A DNA stretch of 64,000 bases from positions 744,001 through 808,000 of the forward strand of contig NZ_FXEH01000006.1 of NCBI RefSeq assembly GCF_900176565.1, read 5' to 3'. This DNA is from Thalassobacillus devorans. Its GTDB lineage: Bacteria > Bacillota > Bacilli > Bacillales > Halobacillaceae. Below are positions 17,983 to 26,556 of this stretch, piece after piece. A program made the translations under genes and the position numbers. The notes beneath the pieces were generated by a model. The model was not told the origin of the DNA and made no database searches. It saw only the letters and a list, made by a program, of their open reading frames with translations. Numbering within the stretch: position 1 is the first letter of the stretch; every line of letters begins with the position of its first letter.

Positions 17983-18912
17983 ATGATGGATCACCAATGG
18001 AAAGAATGGACCCGGAAACGAAAGTGGCTGATGGCGATAGGTTTGTCGATACTGCTCGTGGTAGGCGGATCAAGTTCCTATTTGCTGTTTCTTTATCAGA
18101 AAGTCCACCAGACCGTCGTCAATGACTTATTTGAACCTGTGACGGCGATCGACAGTGAGACAAGTAAACGCAAAACCGAAGCGAGTGAGGCATTAAATTT
18201 TTTATTACTGGGAATTGATGAGCGGGAGGAAGATATTGGGCGTCCGGATACCCTCATCGTCATGCATGTCGATCCTGACGGGGAAAAGGTCCGGCTAATC
18301 AGCATCCCGCGTGACACGATGGCTTGGATTCCCGGGCACGGGAAATATGATAAAATCAATCATTCCTATACGTTCGGCGGTTTGGATATGACAATAAAAA
18401 CTGTAGAAGACTTGCTGGATATAAAGCTGGATTATTACGCAACCGTCAATATGAAAGGGTTGAGTGGGATCGTCGATGCTGTTGGCGGCGTTCCGGTGAC
18501 GAATGAATTTCCGTTTGTACAAGGAGGGTTTAATTACCCGGAAGGGCCGCAAATGCTTTCCGGCGAGCAGGCCCTTGCTTACGTCCGGATGAGGGATCAG
18601 GACCCAAAAGGAGATATCGGCCGTAACCACCGGCAGCGGGAAGTTGTTGAAGGAATCATGCAACAGGGAATGAGTCTTCAGGCTGTCGCTAATCTGGATG
18701 GTATCTTTGAAGTGTTATCGGATCATATGCACACAAATATGACGTTAGATGAAATCAGGACAATGGCAATCAATTACCGCAGCGCGTTAAAAAATATTGA
18801 TATGTACCAGATAAAAGGGACAGACAGTTATATCAATGACATTTATTATTTGCAGGTATCACCAGATGAGATTGCCAAAGTCAATCAAATGATTTCCAGT
18901 GAAGCACTTTAA
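17983..18912 (+). CDS. LytR-CpsA-Psr (LCP) family glycopolymer ligase
   Basis: 309 residues. Short cytoplasmic N-terminus, one membrane anchor (about 14-36), then an extracellular LCP domain (about 65-215). Family residues include the Arg/Asp set in LISIPRDTMAWIPG, KINHSYTFGG, VDAVGGVPV, LAYVRMRDQDPKGDIGRNHRQREV. LCP enzymes transfer lipid-linked teichoic acid or other glycopolymers to peptidoglycan. ATGs at 17983 and 17986 are both possible behind GGGGTGGG. Which TagTUV paralogue it is cannot be decided. Confidence 0.87.
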   Translation: MMDHQWKEWTRKRKWLMAIGLSILLVVGGSSSYLLFLYQKVHQTVVNDLFEPVTAIDSETSKRKTEASEALNFLLLGIDEREEDIGRPDTLIVMHVDPDGEKVRLISIPRDTMAWIPGHGKYDKINHSYTFGGLDMTIKTVEDLLDIKLDYYATVNMKGLSGIVDAVGGVPVTNEFPFVQGGFNYPEGPQMLSGEQALAYVRMRDQDPKGDIGRNHRQREVVEGIMQQGMSLQAVANLDGIFEVLSDHMHTNMTLDEIRTMAINYRSALKNIDMYQIKGTDSYINDIYYLQVSPDEIAKVNQMISSEAL

Positions 18913-18940
18913 AAAAAGCAGGCATCCAGCCTGCTTTTTT
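18911..18940 (+). terminator. Terminator after LCP gene
   Basis: AAAAAAAGCAGGC, loop ATCCA, GCCTGCTTTTTT; overlaps the stop codon. Confidence 0.85.
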
Positions 18941-19018
18941 GATTACCCCTAAAGCCGCTGGTTTATGTGATGAAAAAGAGTGGTAAGATGGTACAAAACA
19001 GGCAGAAAGGAGCCGTCC

Positions 19019-19894
19019 ATGACGAAAACAGTAATGATTACAGGAGCGTCGAATGGGTTCGGGTATTTGACTGCTATCAAGTGTGCAGAAAAAGGCTTCC
19101 GGGTGATTGCGACGATGCGTAACATGAGCTATGCTGACCGGTTTGAGCAGGAGGTCAAGGATCCAAAAGTACTGGCACGAATTATTCCGAGACAGCTGGA
19201 TGTAACGGATCATGACTCGATCCGGTCGTTTGAAATCAGCCTTGCTACCATCGACAGGATCGATGTATTGATCAATAATGCCGGCATGGCTGTCGGTGGG
19301 TTTGCGGAGGAGGTACCAGTCGAGGATTACCGAAAGCAATTTGAAACGAATTTTTTTGGAATGGTTGCTGTAACCCAGCTGGTACTGCCGATTATGCGAA
19401 GGCAGGGGTTTGGAAAAATACTGAATGTCAGCAGTATCAGTGGTCTCGTCGGTTTTCCGGGACTGTCCCCTTATGTTGCATCCAAGCATGCGGTAGAAGG
19501 GTTCACGGAGAGCCTCCGGCTGGAACTGAAGCCATTCGGTATCGAGGCGGCCATGATCGAGCCAGGTTCCTTTCGGACGAACATCTGGACTAGAGGCACG
19601 TACATACCGGAAACAGCGTCACAGCCTGATTCGCCTTATGCCGATTATATGAAGCGAATCAAGCAGTATATGGAAGCGAGCAGGGAAACGATGGCTGAAC
19701 CATCGCAAGTAGCAGCATTCACAAGCAAGCTCGCTGGGCGATCACCGTGGCCGAAAGTGAGACACCCGGTCGGTAAAGGGGTCCGGACGATGATATGGAC
19801 GAAACGGTTATTACCTTGGCGCGTATGGGAAAAGCTTGTCATTCGTAAGATATGGAACAAAAGGGAGGAGATGCAAGATGAAAAAGACGTATGA
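19019..19894 (+). CDS. Short-chain dehydrogenase/reductase
   Basis: 291 residues with a classical SDR fold: TGASNGFG nucleotide loop (residues 8-15), DVTDHDS, NNAGMAVGG, catalytic Ser in NVSSISG and YVASK (Tyr/Lys). The C-terminal 60 residues are basic with a Trp/Leu-rich stretch, as in membrane-associated retinol-dehydrogenase-like SDRs. ATG at 19019 follows AAAGGAGCCGTCC; the in-frame upstream ATG lacks a site. Its end overlaps the following esterase gene by 17 bp, implying coupled translation. Substrate unknown. Confidence 0.82.
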   Translation: MTKTVMITGASNGFGYLTAIKCAEKGFRVIATMRNMSYADRFEQEVKDPKVLARIIPRQLDVTDHDSIRSFEISLATIDRIDVLINNAGMAVGGFAEEVPVEDYRKQFETNFFGMVAVTQLVLPIMRRQGFGKILNVSSISGLVGFPGLSPYVASKHAVEGFTESLRLELKPFGIEAAMIEPGSFRTNIWTRGTYIPETASQPDSPYADYMKRIKQYMEASRETMAEPSQVAAFTSKLAGRSPWPKVRHPVGKGVRTMIWTKRLLPWRVWEKLVIRKIWNKREEMQDEKDV

Positions 19895-20633
19895 AGTGCT
19901 TCCTGGTGCGGAAGCATTTTTTCAAGAAGGCAATGAGGTAGGTATCCTTGTTTTACACGGCTTTACCGGCACCCCGCAAAGCATGCGCCCCTTGGGTGAG
20001 GCGTTAGCAACAGCCGGTTTTTCCATTGCCATGCCAAGACTGGCCGGACATGGGACCCACTATGAAGATATGGAAAAGACAACCTATAAAGATTGGATCG
20101 CCTCTGCAGAAGAAGCTTTAGCATGGCTAAGGGAACGTACAAGTATATTGTTTGTAGCTGGTCTATCCATGGGTGGTACACTGGCACTCTCTCTGGCAGA
20201 AAAGTATGAAGATATTAAAGGGATCATGCTAATCAATCCGGCAATTGAGATGCAGCAGATGGAGGCGCTTAGAGAATCTGAAAACCAGCCGAGGTACCTG
20301 GAGTCGATTCATTCTGATATTCAAAAAGAAGGTGTCCAGGAACTGGCCTATGATAAAGTACCATATGCTTCCGTAATAGAACTGCTGAATTTACTCCATG
20401 AAGTTCGTGCGGATTTGGCAGATGTCCATTGTCCAGCGCTTCAGTTCGTATCCGATGAAGATCATGTCGTACCGCCGGATAATGCATCCTATATATTTGA
20501 TGCTATTTTTTCTGAGCACACCGAACTTGTCCATTTGGAAAATAGTTATCATGTAGCGACACTTGATCATGATCTTGATTTGATCATCGAAAGGAGCCTG
20601 GAGTTTATCCAGCAATATAGCATGACCAAATAA
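19878..20633 (+). CDS. Est30-like carboxylesterase / monoacylglycerol lipase
   Basis: 251-residue alpha/beta hydrolase. Oxyanion region LVLHGFTGTPQSM, nucleophile Ser in AGLSMGGTLAL, Asp in SDEDHVVPP, His in SYHVATLDHD. It resembles Geobacillus Est30 and Bacillus monoacylglycerol lipase, which hydrolyse short-chain or monoacyl esters. ATG at 19878 follows GGGAGGAG inside the end of the SDR gene, so the two form an operon that may act on lipid-derived substrates. Confidence 0.83.
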   Translation: MKKTYEVLPGAEAFFQEGNEVGILVLHGFTGTPQSMRPLGEALATAGFSIAMPRLAGHGTHYEDMEKTTYKDWIASAEEALAWLRERTSILFVAGLSMGGTLALSLAEKYEDIKGIMLINPAIEMQQMEALRESENQPRYLESIHSDIQKEGVQELAYDKVPYASVIELLNLLHEVRADLADVHCPALQFVSDEDHVVPPDNASYIFDAIFSEHTELVHLENSYHVATLDHDLDLIIERSLEFIQQYSMTK

Positions 20634-20688
20634 CTTATCCATTGTCTGGTGATACTACAAACAGGTAGTTTTTCTGAATGTGTATGCT

Positions 20689-20721
20689 GGTATAGACAAC
20701 TATATACCTAAACTTTATAAT
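20689..20721 (+). promoter_or_regulatory. nag operon promoter with NagR (dre-type) operator
   Basis: The palindrome GGTATAGACAACTATATACC (20689-20708) matches the GntR/HutC-type dre site bound by NagR/YvoA. It overlaps a -35 (TAGACA, 20693-20698), 17 bp from a TATAAT -10 (20716-20721). Repression by the operon's own nagR product, relieved by GlcNAc or GlcN phosphates, is expected. Confidence 0.8.
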
Positions 20722-20753
20722 AGAGCTAGCAGCTACATCAGGGAGGAAAAGTT

Positions 20754-21935
20754 ATGACCCAGACATTGTTATTAAAAAATGTAACTATTATCGTCGAGAA
20801 TGAAAAAGAAATGACAGGCTCTCTTTGGATAGAGGACGAAAAAATTACCGATATTTCGAAAGAAGGATTTTCGGACCGGACAGCCGATAGAGTCATAGAC
20901 GGAAAAGGGAAGGACTGGACGGTGATTCCCGGGTTCATCGATGTTCATATCCATGGAGCTGCCGGCTTTGACACCATGGATGCAACCCAGGAGGCGCTCG
21001 AAGGGATTGCAACCGTGCTTCCTGAAGAAGGTACCACCAGTTTCCTTGCGACCACGATGACACAATCAGAGGCAGCGATCTCCAAAGCCTTAGCCAATGC
21101 GGCCGATTACATTGACCATCAGGCCAATGGCAAGGGGGCGGAAATCATCGGCATCCATCTGGAGGGCCCGTTTATTTCCAAGGATAAAGCAGGAGCGCAG
21201 CCTTTAGAGCATATCATCGCCCCCGATCTCGAGCAATTCGATGCCTGGAACGAAACGGCCAGACAGCTGATCCGGCTTGTTACCATCGCTCCCGAAGAGC
21301 CGGGGGCGTTACAGCTGATTGAACATTTAAGTAAATCGGGTATCGTCGCTTCGATTGGCCATACGAACGCGACATTTGCAGAAGTGGCACGGGCAGTCGA
21401 AAAAGGTGCCACCCATGTCACCCATTTATATAACCAGATGCGTGGCCTTCACCACCGTGAACCTGGCGCTTTGGGAGCAGCTTTGCTGCACAAGGAATTG
21501 TCAGTGGAAATCATCGTTGATTTTGTCCATGCCCACCAGGAGGCAGTCCGGCTTGCATATGAAGCGAAGGGGCCGGAGAAAATGATGCTGATTACGGATG
21601 CGATGCGAGCGAAATGCCTCACACCAGGGGAATATGATTTAGCCGGACAGCAGGTTACCGTCAAAGATAATGAAGCACGTCTTTCCGATGGAACGATAGC
21701 AGGCAGCGTATTGACGTTGAAGCAGGCAGTGGCTAATTTGAAGGAAACGGTCCACCCATCCGTTTATGACTTGATCAAGCTTACCTCAGCAAATGCAGCC
21801 AGGGAGCTGAATGTTTTTGACCGAAAAGGAAGTATCAGCACCGGGAAAGACGCCGACCTTGTCATCCTCGATGAGGATTGGGATGTGGCCGTGACAATAT
21901 GTAAAGGAACGCTTGCGTATGAACAGGAGGGGTGA
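20754..21935 (+). CDS. nagA: N-acetylglucosamine-6-phosphate deacetylase
   Basis: 393-residue amidohydrolase. Metal and catalytic motifs are PGFIDVHIHGAAGFD, GIHLEGPFIS (metal Glu), IGHTNATF and THLYNQMRGLHHREPG, with ITDAMRAKCLTPGEY holding the catalytic Asp region. It removes acetate from GlcNAc-6-P to give GlcN-6-P. First gene of nagABR; its TGA overlaps the nagB start region. ATG follows AGGGAGGAAAAGTT. Confidence 0.93.
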   Translation: MTQTLLLKNVTIIVENEKEMTGSLWIEDEKITDISKEGFSDRTADRVIDGKGKDWTVIPGFIDVHIHGAAGFDTMDATQEALEGIATVLPEEGTTSFLATTMTQSEAAISKALANAADYIDHQANGKGAEIIGIHLEGPFISKDKAGAQPLEHIIAPDLEQFDAWNETARQLIRLVTIAPEEPGALQLIEHLSKSGIVASIGHTNATFAEVARAVEKGATHVTHLYNQMRGLHHREPGALGAALLHKELSVEIIVDFVHAHQEAVRLAYEAKGPEKMMLITDAMRAKCLTPGEYDLAGQQVTVKDNEARLSDGTIAGSVLTLKQAVANLKETVHPSVYDLIKLTSANAARELNVFDRKGSISTGKDADLVILDEDWDVAVTICKGTLAYEQEG

Positions 21936-21940
21936 TGACA

Positions 21941-22672
21941 GTGAAAGTGATTGTAAAAGAAGACTATCAGGAAATGAGCTGTGCCGCTGCCCATCTCATT
22001 GAAAAGAAAATCACCGAAAATCCTCAGGCAGTGCTGGGTCTCGCAACCGGAAGCACGCCGCTTGCGACATATAAAGAAATGGTGAAGGGATACAAAGAAG
22101 GCGAATTCAGTTATCGAAATATCCAGTCGTTGAATTTGGATGAATACGTGGGACTCGATAAAAAACACCCGCAAAGCTACCATCGGTTTATGTGTGAGCA
22201 CCTTTTTGATCACATCGACATTGATCTTGACAACACGCATATCCCTCGAGGGGATGCGCCTGATATCGAGCAGGAATGCCAGCGTTATGAGGGACTGATC
22301 GACCAAATCGGCCCTCCCGACCTTCAAATTCTCGGCATCGGAAGGAATGGACATATTGGCTTCAATGAGCCGGGGACACCGTTTGATTCGACTACCCATG
22401 TCGTAACGTTGACGGAGTCGACCCGGAAAGCCAATGCCCGGTTCTTTTCGTCATTAGAAGCAGTACCGACCCACTCGATTACGATGGGGATCCGCTCCAT
22501 TTTAAAAAGTAAACAAATCCTTCTGCTGGCATCCGGGGAAGAAAAAGCACCGGCTATCGACAAGCTATTGAATGGGAAGGTAGAAGAAGATTTCCCTGCT
22601 TCAGCGCTGAAGAACCACCCGGACGTAACGCTGATTGTCGATGAAAAAGCCTACCAGAAGGCAATGAAGTGA
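21941..22672 (+). CDS. nagB: Glucosamine-6-phosphate deaminase
   Basis: 243 residues from GTG 21941, chosen because the GGAGGGG site lies 9-10 nt upstream and relatives begin MKV; an ATG at 21935 is only 4 nt from it. Motifs: GLATGSTPLATY, LNLDEYVGL, GIGRNGHIGFNEPGTPF with active-site Asp/His. It converts GlcN-6-P to fructose-6-P and ammonia, completing amino-sugar catabolism begun by NagA. Confidence 0.92.
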   Translation: MKVIVKEDYQEMSCAAAHLIEKKITENPQAVLGLATGSTPLATYKEMVKGYKEGEFSYRNIQSLNLDEYVGLDKKHPQSYHRFMCEHLFDHIDIDLDNTHIPRGDAPDIEQECQRYEGLIDQIGPPDLQILGIGRNGHIGFNEPGTPFDSTTHVVTLTESTRKANARFFSSLEAVPTHSITMGIRSILKSKQILLLASGEEKAPAIDKLLNGKVEEDFPASALKNHPDVTLIVDEKAYQKAMK

Positions 22673-22685
22673 AGGAGGAAAAACC

Positions 22686-23408
22686 ATGTTGAATAAACAG
22701 TCCCCGCTCCCGATGTACTATCAGATTGAAGAAGATATAAAAAAGCGAATCGCGAAGCAGGAATTCCTGCCCGGTGAATCGATACCGTCGGAGCGGGCAT
22801 TAACCGAGATGTATGATGTCAGCCGCATGACCGTGCGCCAGGCTGTCAATAATCTGGTCCAGGAAGGCCTGCTATATCGCGAAAAAGGGAAAGGAACATT
22901 CATCGCCGAAGCAAAAATGGAGCAGTCATTAAGTGGACTTACAAGTTTTACCGAAGACATGAAACGGCGTGGTCTGAAACCTGGTAACAAGCTGTTAAGC
23001 TTCGAGGTGAAGGAAGCCGGCTCTCCATTGGCGAAAAAGCTAGGTATGGAAGCAGATGAACGCGTCTATGAAGTGAGACGTGTCCGGCTTGCCGACGACG
23101 TGCCGATGGCATTGGAAACTACCTATATCCCATACGGTCTGATGCCGGAATTGACCGCGGAGCATATTCAGCAATCGTTCTATGCTTATGTCGAATCACT
23201 CGGTTTCACGATCGGCAGGGCCGAGCAGGCGATTGAAGCGGCATTGGCTGAAGCATATCAGGCGGAAGCGCTGGAGATTCCGCTTCACGCCGCATTATTA
23301 GGAATCGAGCGGCTGACATTTACAACGGATGGCCGTCCCTTCGAGCTCGTGCAATCCGCCTACCGTGCTGACCGCTATAAATTTTTAGCAGAAATTCACC
23401 GGAATTAG
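22686..23408 (+). CDS. nagR: GntR/HutC-family repressor NagR (YvoA)
   Basis: 240 residues: winged-helix N-terminus (LPMYYQIEEDIKKRI, PSERALTEMYDVSRMTVRQAV, about 8-75) and a UTRA effector domain (about 90-236) ending FELVQSAYRADRYKF. This is the B. subtilis NagR/YvoA layout, which binds GlcN-6-P or GlcNAc-6-P. It starts 13 nt after nagB and should bind the dre palindrome at 20689. Confidence 0.9.
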   Translation: MLNKQSPLPMYYQIEEDIKKRIAKQEFLPGESIPSERALTEMYDVSRMTVRQAVNNLVQEGLLYREKGKGTFIAEAKMEQSLSGLTSFTEDMKRRGLKPGNKLLSFEVKEAGSPLAKKLGMEADERVYEVRRVRLADDVPMALETTYIPYGLMPELTAEHIQQSFYAYVESLGFTIGRAEQAIEAALAEAYQAEALEIPLHAALLGIERLTFTTDGRPFELVQSAYRADRYKFLAEIHRN

Positions 23409-23467
23409 TAAGAACCACACCTTTCCTCGCTTTCCTTTCGATAATAAAGTGAAAGGGGGAAGGAAAC

Positions 23468-24190
23468 ATGTTATTGGAAATCCAATCGATGCTTTTGCCA
23501 GAACAGCATCCATGCCGTCCAGGACATAGGATGAAACCTCTCTACATAACGGTTCATACAACAGGTAATCGTTCACGGGGTGCCAACGCCATGATGCATG
23601 GCAAGTATTTACGCAATTTAGACGGAAACAGAGTGGTCAGCTGGCATTATACAGTTGATGAAAGAGTGATCATTCAGCACCTTCCTGATAATGAAAGCGG
23701 CTGGCATGCCGGAGACGGTAACGGTCCAGGTAATAGAAGCTCTATCGGTATTGAAATCTGTGAACAGGAGGATGGGAATTTTGATCAGGCCGTACGTAAG
23801 GCAGCACAGTTAATTCGACAATTGCAAGACAAGCATAACATTCCGCTGTCCCGCATCGTTCCCCACCAGAAATGGAGTGGTAAAAACTGTCCCCGTCCGC
23901 TTTTGCCGGAATGGAATGCCTTCTTGATGAATCTGCAAGACACCCCAGCCGGCCCTTTTTATATTGGTAAGAAGCTGGTCTCTATCTATGATGGCAGGCT
24001 GCGGTTTTATGTACGTCCGTCCTGGAAAGGTTCGGATGTATACGGGCATGTGACATCAGGGTATGGGTTTCCGGTGATCACGAACAAATTGAAAGTAGGA
24101 AATGGCTTTCAGTATGAGGTGAAAAATAGTAAGGGGAAAGTATTCTATATTACCGCGAGCGAACAATATGTCAGGCTGGTAAACGTATAA
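23468..24190 (+). CDS. N-acetylmuramoyl-L-alanine amidase (amidase_2, CwlA/XlyA type)
   Basis: 240 residues. Amidase_2/T7-lysozyme-like domain in about 1-155: ITVHTTGN (zinc His), VSWHYTVDE, NESGWHAGDG, and HQKWSGKNCPRPLL (zinc His and Cys). The last 75 residues form a beta-rich, possibly SH3-like wall-binding domain. There is no signal peptide, as for the phage-type amidases CwlA and XlyA, but no holin or other phage gene adjoins it. Cutting of the muramyl-alanine bond is inferred from family. Confidence 0.82.
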   Translation: MLLEIQSMLLPEQHPCRPGHRMKPLYITVHTTGNRSRGANAMMHGKYLRNLDGNRVVSWHYTVDERVIIQHLPDNESGWHAGDGNGPGNRSSIGIEICEQEDGNFDQAVRKAAQLIRQLQDKHNIPLSRIVPHQKWSGKNCPRPLLPEWNAFLMNLQDTPAGPFYIGKKLVSIYDGRLRFYVRPSWKGSDVYGHVTSGYGFPVITNKLKVGNGFQYEVKNSKGKVFYITASEQYVRLVNV

Positions 24191-24255
24191 GAAACGCTTT
24201 CATGGTATAATAGTAGTAGATAGAAAAGAATCCCATTGGAAAGGAGCTGGGTGCA

Positions 24256-24681
24256 GTGAATAAAACCTATCTAGTACCTGTTGATGGCTCAGACCACTCC
24301 TTACGCGCGCTGGAATATGCACTGGAAGTGGCAAATGACGAAGGAGATAAGCTGCTGCTGGTCCATGTCCAGCCTTCGTATAACACCCATAATGTCCGAC
24401 GCTTCCTATCGAAAGAGCAGATCAAATCTTATCAGGAAGAGATGGCGGACGAAGCGTTCCAAACTACTGTACCTCTCCTTGCCAGGCATGATGTGATCGT
24501 TGAAAAAATGATGCTTATTGGTATTGCCAGTGAAGAAATCTGCAAGCTGGCGCGAAGAGAGAAAGTGAACGGCATTATCATGGGCTCCCGTGGCCTTGGC
24601 CGGGTGAAAGGATCGATTCTGGGAAGCATCAGCTACAGCGTCATCCACACCGCAGACGTCCCCGTCACCATCGTCCCATAG
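24256..24681 (+). CDS. Universal stress protein (UspA family)
   Basis: 141 residues, single Usp domain. N-terminal VPVDGSDHSLRAL and C-terminal ATP-binding motif GSRGLGRVKGSILGSISYSVIHTADVPVTIV (G-2X-G-9X-G-S) are both complete, so it belongs to the ATP-binding subgroup. Start GTG at 24256 after AAAGGAGCTGGGTGCA. Stress or energy-state signalling is a family inference. Confidence 0.87.
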   Translation: MNKTYLVPVDGSDHSLRALEYALEVANDEGDKLLLVHVQPSYNTHNVRRFLSKEQIKSYQEEMADEAFQTTVPLLARHDVIVEKMMLIGIASEEICKLARREKVNGIIMGSRGLGRVKGSILGSISYSVIHTADVPVTIVP

Positions 24682-24730
24682 CTCCTGAAACCTTGCTGAT
24701 TCATATTTTATAAAACTATAACTATCATGT

Positions 24731-24770
24731 GAAAACCTTAGAGTTCTTATAAAACTCTGAGGTTTTCTTT
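24731..24770 (+). terminator. Terminator after usp gene
   Basis: GAAAACCTTAGAGTT / AACTCTGAGGTTTTC stem with one G-U pair and a TTTG tail. Confidence 0.75.
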
Positions 24771-24825
24771 GTAAAAGAAATGGAAAAATGCATGGGCTAA
24801 AGGGTGGGTACTAACTACATTTTCA

Positions 24826-24910
24826 GGTTCCGTTTACTTTTAATTGGAAAGGGGGAGGGAAATGACGAGACTCCACCGGGAAAGGAATGTCAGGCAAGAC
24901 CCCGCAGAGC
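24826..24910. repeat. Dispersed palindromic repeat copy 4, left half (split by IS3)
   Basis: Outer arm GGTTCCGTTTAC, then GGGAGGGAAATGACGAGACT and ACCCCGCAGAGC. It continues without gap or loss at 26348 on the other side of the insertion sequence. Confidence 0.75.
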
Positions 24911-24963
24911 TTAAAGTGCCCCCCAATCGTTGGACACTTATCCAACCTAAGGGGGTACTTATC

Positions 24964-25488
24964 TTGAAAACATTTACGAAAGAAGAAAAACACCAGGCTG
25001 TTCATCGCTATCTAAACGAGATGATAAGCTATAACGAACTAGCGAAAGAGATCGGTGTGGATTCCTCCGCCTTACGTTATTGGGTCAAGTTAGTGAAATA
25101 CCACGGGGACCTGGCGTTTACCACCCCCTATACAAACTATTCTCCGGCCTTTAAACTGAAAGTAATTCAGTATATTGAGGAGAAAGGGTATTCCATTCGC
25201 GAGGCTTCTGCCATCTTTCATATTCCCGATTATTCGATGGTGCGGAGATGGAAAAGAAAGTGGGAGAATGGCGGTGTGGAAGCCCTTGAGTCTAAACGGA
25301 AGGGGGATTTCCTCATGCCAGCTCGTAAGAATAAAAAGAACGAACAGCCAACCTCATTTAAATCTGTGGAGGAAGAAATGGAATACTTACGCATGGAGGT
25401 CGCCTATTTAAGATCGTTGAACCGCATACTTGAAGAAGAAAAAAAAAGTCCATCGAAAGGCAAAAAGTCCAAGCGGTCTTCGAATTGA
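24964..25488 (+). CDS. IS3-family OrfA (helix-turn-helix protein)
   Basis: 174 residues from TTG 24964, 8 nt after AAGGGGG and inside the IS ends; the longer frame from 24844 begins outside the element and is rejected. Two helix-turn-helix segments (about 8-50 and 62-110, SIREASAIFHIPDYSMVRRWKRKW) precede a C-terminal leucine-type coiled coil (VEEEMEYLRMEVAYLRSLNR). It should bind the IS ends and supply the N-terminus of the OrfAB fusion. Confidence 0.85.
   Translation: MKTFTKEEKHQAVHRYLNEMISYNELAKEIGVDSSALRYWVKLVKYHGDLAFTTPYTNYSPAFKLKVIQYIEEKGYSIREASAIFHIPDYSMVRRWKRKWENGGVEALESKRKGDFLMPARKNKKNEQPTSFKSVEEEMEYLRMEVAYLRSLNRILEEEKKSPSKGKKSKRSSN
25439..25448 (+). promoter_or_regulatory. Candidate -1 programmed frameshift site
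   Basis: Nine A residues followed by G contain the classical A6G slippery heptamer. orfA is in frame 1 and orfB in frame 0, so a -1 slip joins them about 40 nt before the orfA stop. Confidence 0.7.
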
Positions 25489-26312
25489 GCCATGCTTTCC
25501 CCGTCAAAAAATTGGTTGAAATGGCGGGGATCTCCCGCAGCACGTATTACGATCAGATCAGGCGAATGAACCAGAGTGATCCTGACGAAGAGTTGAAGAA
25601 GAAAATCACGGCGATTTATCATGAACAGGATGGGAAGTATGGCTATCGCCGGATTCAAAATGCCCTTCAAAACCAGGGGATTCACGTGAATCATAAAAAA
25701 GTATATCGCCTTATGAAAGAGTTAGGGCTTCAATGCCGGGTACGAATGAAGAAATATAAATCTTATAAGGGCCGGGTCGGAAAAGTGGCTGATAACCTGT
25801 TGAACCGGGAATTTCAGGCGGAGAAACCCAATCAAAAATGGGTCACAGACATCACGGAATTCAAGCTATTCGGTGAGAAGCTCTACTTCTCTCCTATTCT
25901 TGATCTTTTTAATGGCGAAATCATCTCTTATACGCTTGGTACGCGCCCGACTTATTCCCTTGTCGAAGAGATGTTAGAAAAGGGCTTAGAACGCTTGAGT
26001 GATGATGATGAATTATTAATGCATTCCGACCAGGGCTGGCATTACCAAATGCCACAATATCGCCAAACCCTGCAAGAAGCAGGGATTACACAAAGCATGT
26101 CGAGAAAAGGCAACTGTCACGACAATGCGGTTATAGAAAACTTTTTTGGAATCATGAAGTCAGAGCTTCTTTATTATAAAGAATTTGAAAGTGTCGAACA
26201 CTTCAAGGAGGAACTGACAGCATTTGTGGATGACTATAATCACCAACGAATCAAATCAAAGCTTAGAATGAGTCCTGTCCAATACCGTGAAAAATTTGAA
26301 GAAGCTGTTTAA
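25485..26312 (+). CDS. IS3-family OrfB (DDE transposase)
   Basis: 275 residues as an independent frame from TTG 25485. The true product is probably an OrfAB fusion made by -1 frameshifting on A9-G at 25439-25448; the frame is open from there (SIERQKVQAVFELSHAF). HTH_21 segment first, then an rve integrase core with WVTDITEFKL (Asp), LMHSDQGWHYQ (Asp) and SRKGNCHDNAVIENFFGIMK (Glu). No disruption is seen. Confidence 0.88.
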   Translation: MSHAFPVKKLVEMAGISRSTYYDQIRRMNQSDPDEELKKKITAIYHEQDGKYGYRRIQNALQNQGIHVNHKKVYRLMKELGLQCRVRMKKYKSYKGRVGKVADNLLNREFQAEKPNQKWVTDITEFKLFGEKLYFSPILDLFNGEIISYTLGTRPTYSLVEEMLEKGLERLSDDDELLMHSDQGWHYQMPQYRQTLQEAGITQSMSRKGNCHDNAVIENFFGIMKSELLYYKEFESVEHFKEELTAFVDDYNHQRIKSKLRMSPVQYREKFEEAV

Positions 26313-26344
26313 TTACATAGTGTCCAATTTTAGGGGGTCATTTC

Positions 26345-26429
26345 AGCTTTAGCTCGAGGAGGCTTGCCGACTTCCCCGCGGAAAGCGAGTTATTTCCCGG
26401 ACCTTTAAGCTTTATATGGTAACGGAACC
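26345..26429. repeat. Dispersed palindromic repeat copy 4, right half
   Basis: AGCTTTAGCTCGAGGAGGC, then CCCCGCGGAAAGCGAGTTAT, TTCCCGGACC and outer arm GGTAACGGAACC. It pairs with the left half at 24826-24910. Confidence 0.75.
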
Positions 26430-26556
26430 GCCTTTCATAACACTTTCTAAGCTAAGCACTTGAATCATTTTAGAATCAAGTGAGCCGGGTGATTCATGCG
26501 GCGGGTTAACCTGTGGTAAGATGAAAGCACTAATGCTTTTCCAAAAGGAGGATATT

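Larger units (their letters stand above)
24911..26344 (+). mobile_element. IS3-family (IS150-group) insertion sequence, 1434 bp
   Basis: Imperfect ends TTAAAGTGCCCCCCAATCG and, on the complement, GAAATGACCCCCTAAAATTG, each followed by TTGGACACT. It is flanked by a 3-bp duplication AGC (24908-24910 and 26345-26347). Removing the element and one AGC restores an unbroken palindromic repeat, which fixes the borders. It carries orfA and orfB with an intact catalytic triad. Confidence 0.85.

Noticed and set aside
23468-24190. Prophage lysis cassette
   Set aside because: The amidase stands alone; no holin, portal, capsid, tail or integrase gene nearby.
24844-24963. Longer start for IS3 orfA
   Set aside because: It begins outside the insertion sequence, in the host repeat; TTG 24964 has the ribosome site.
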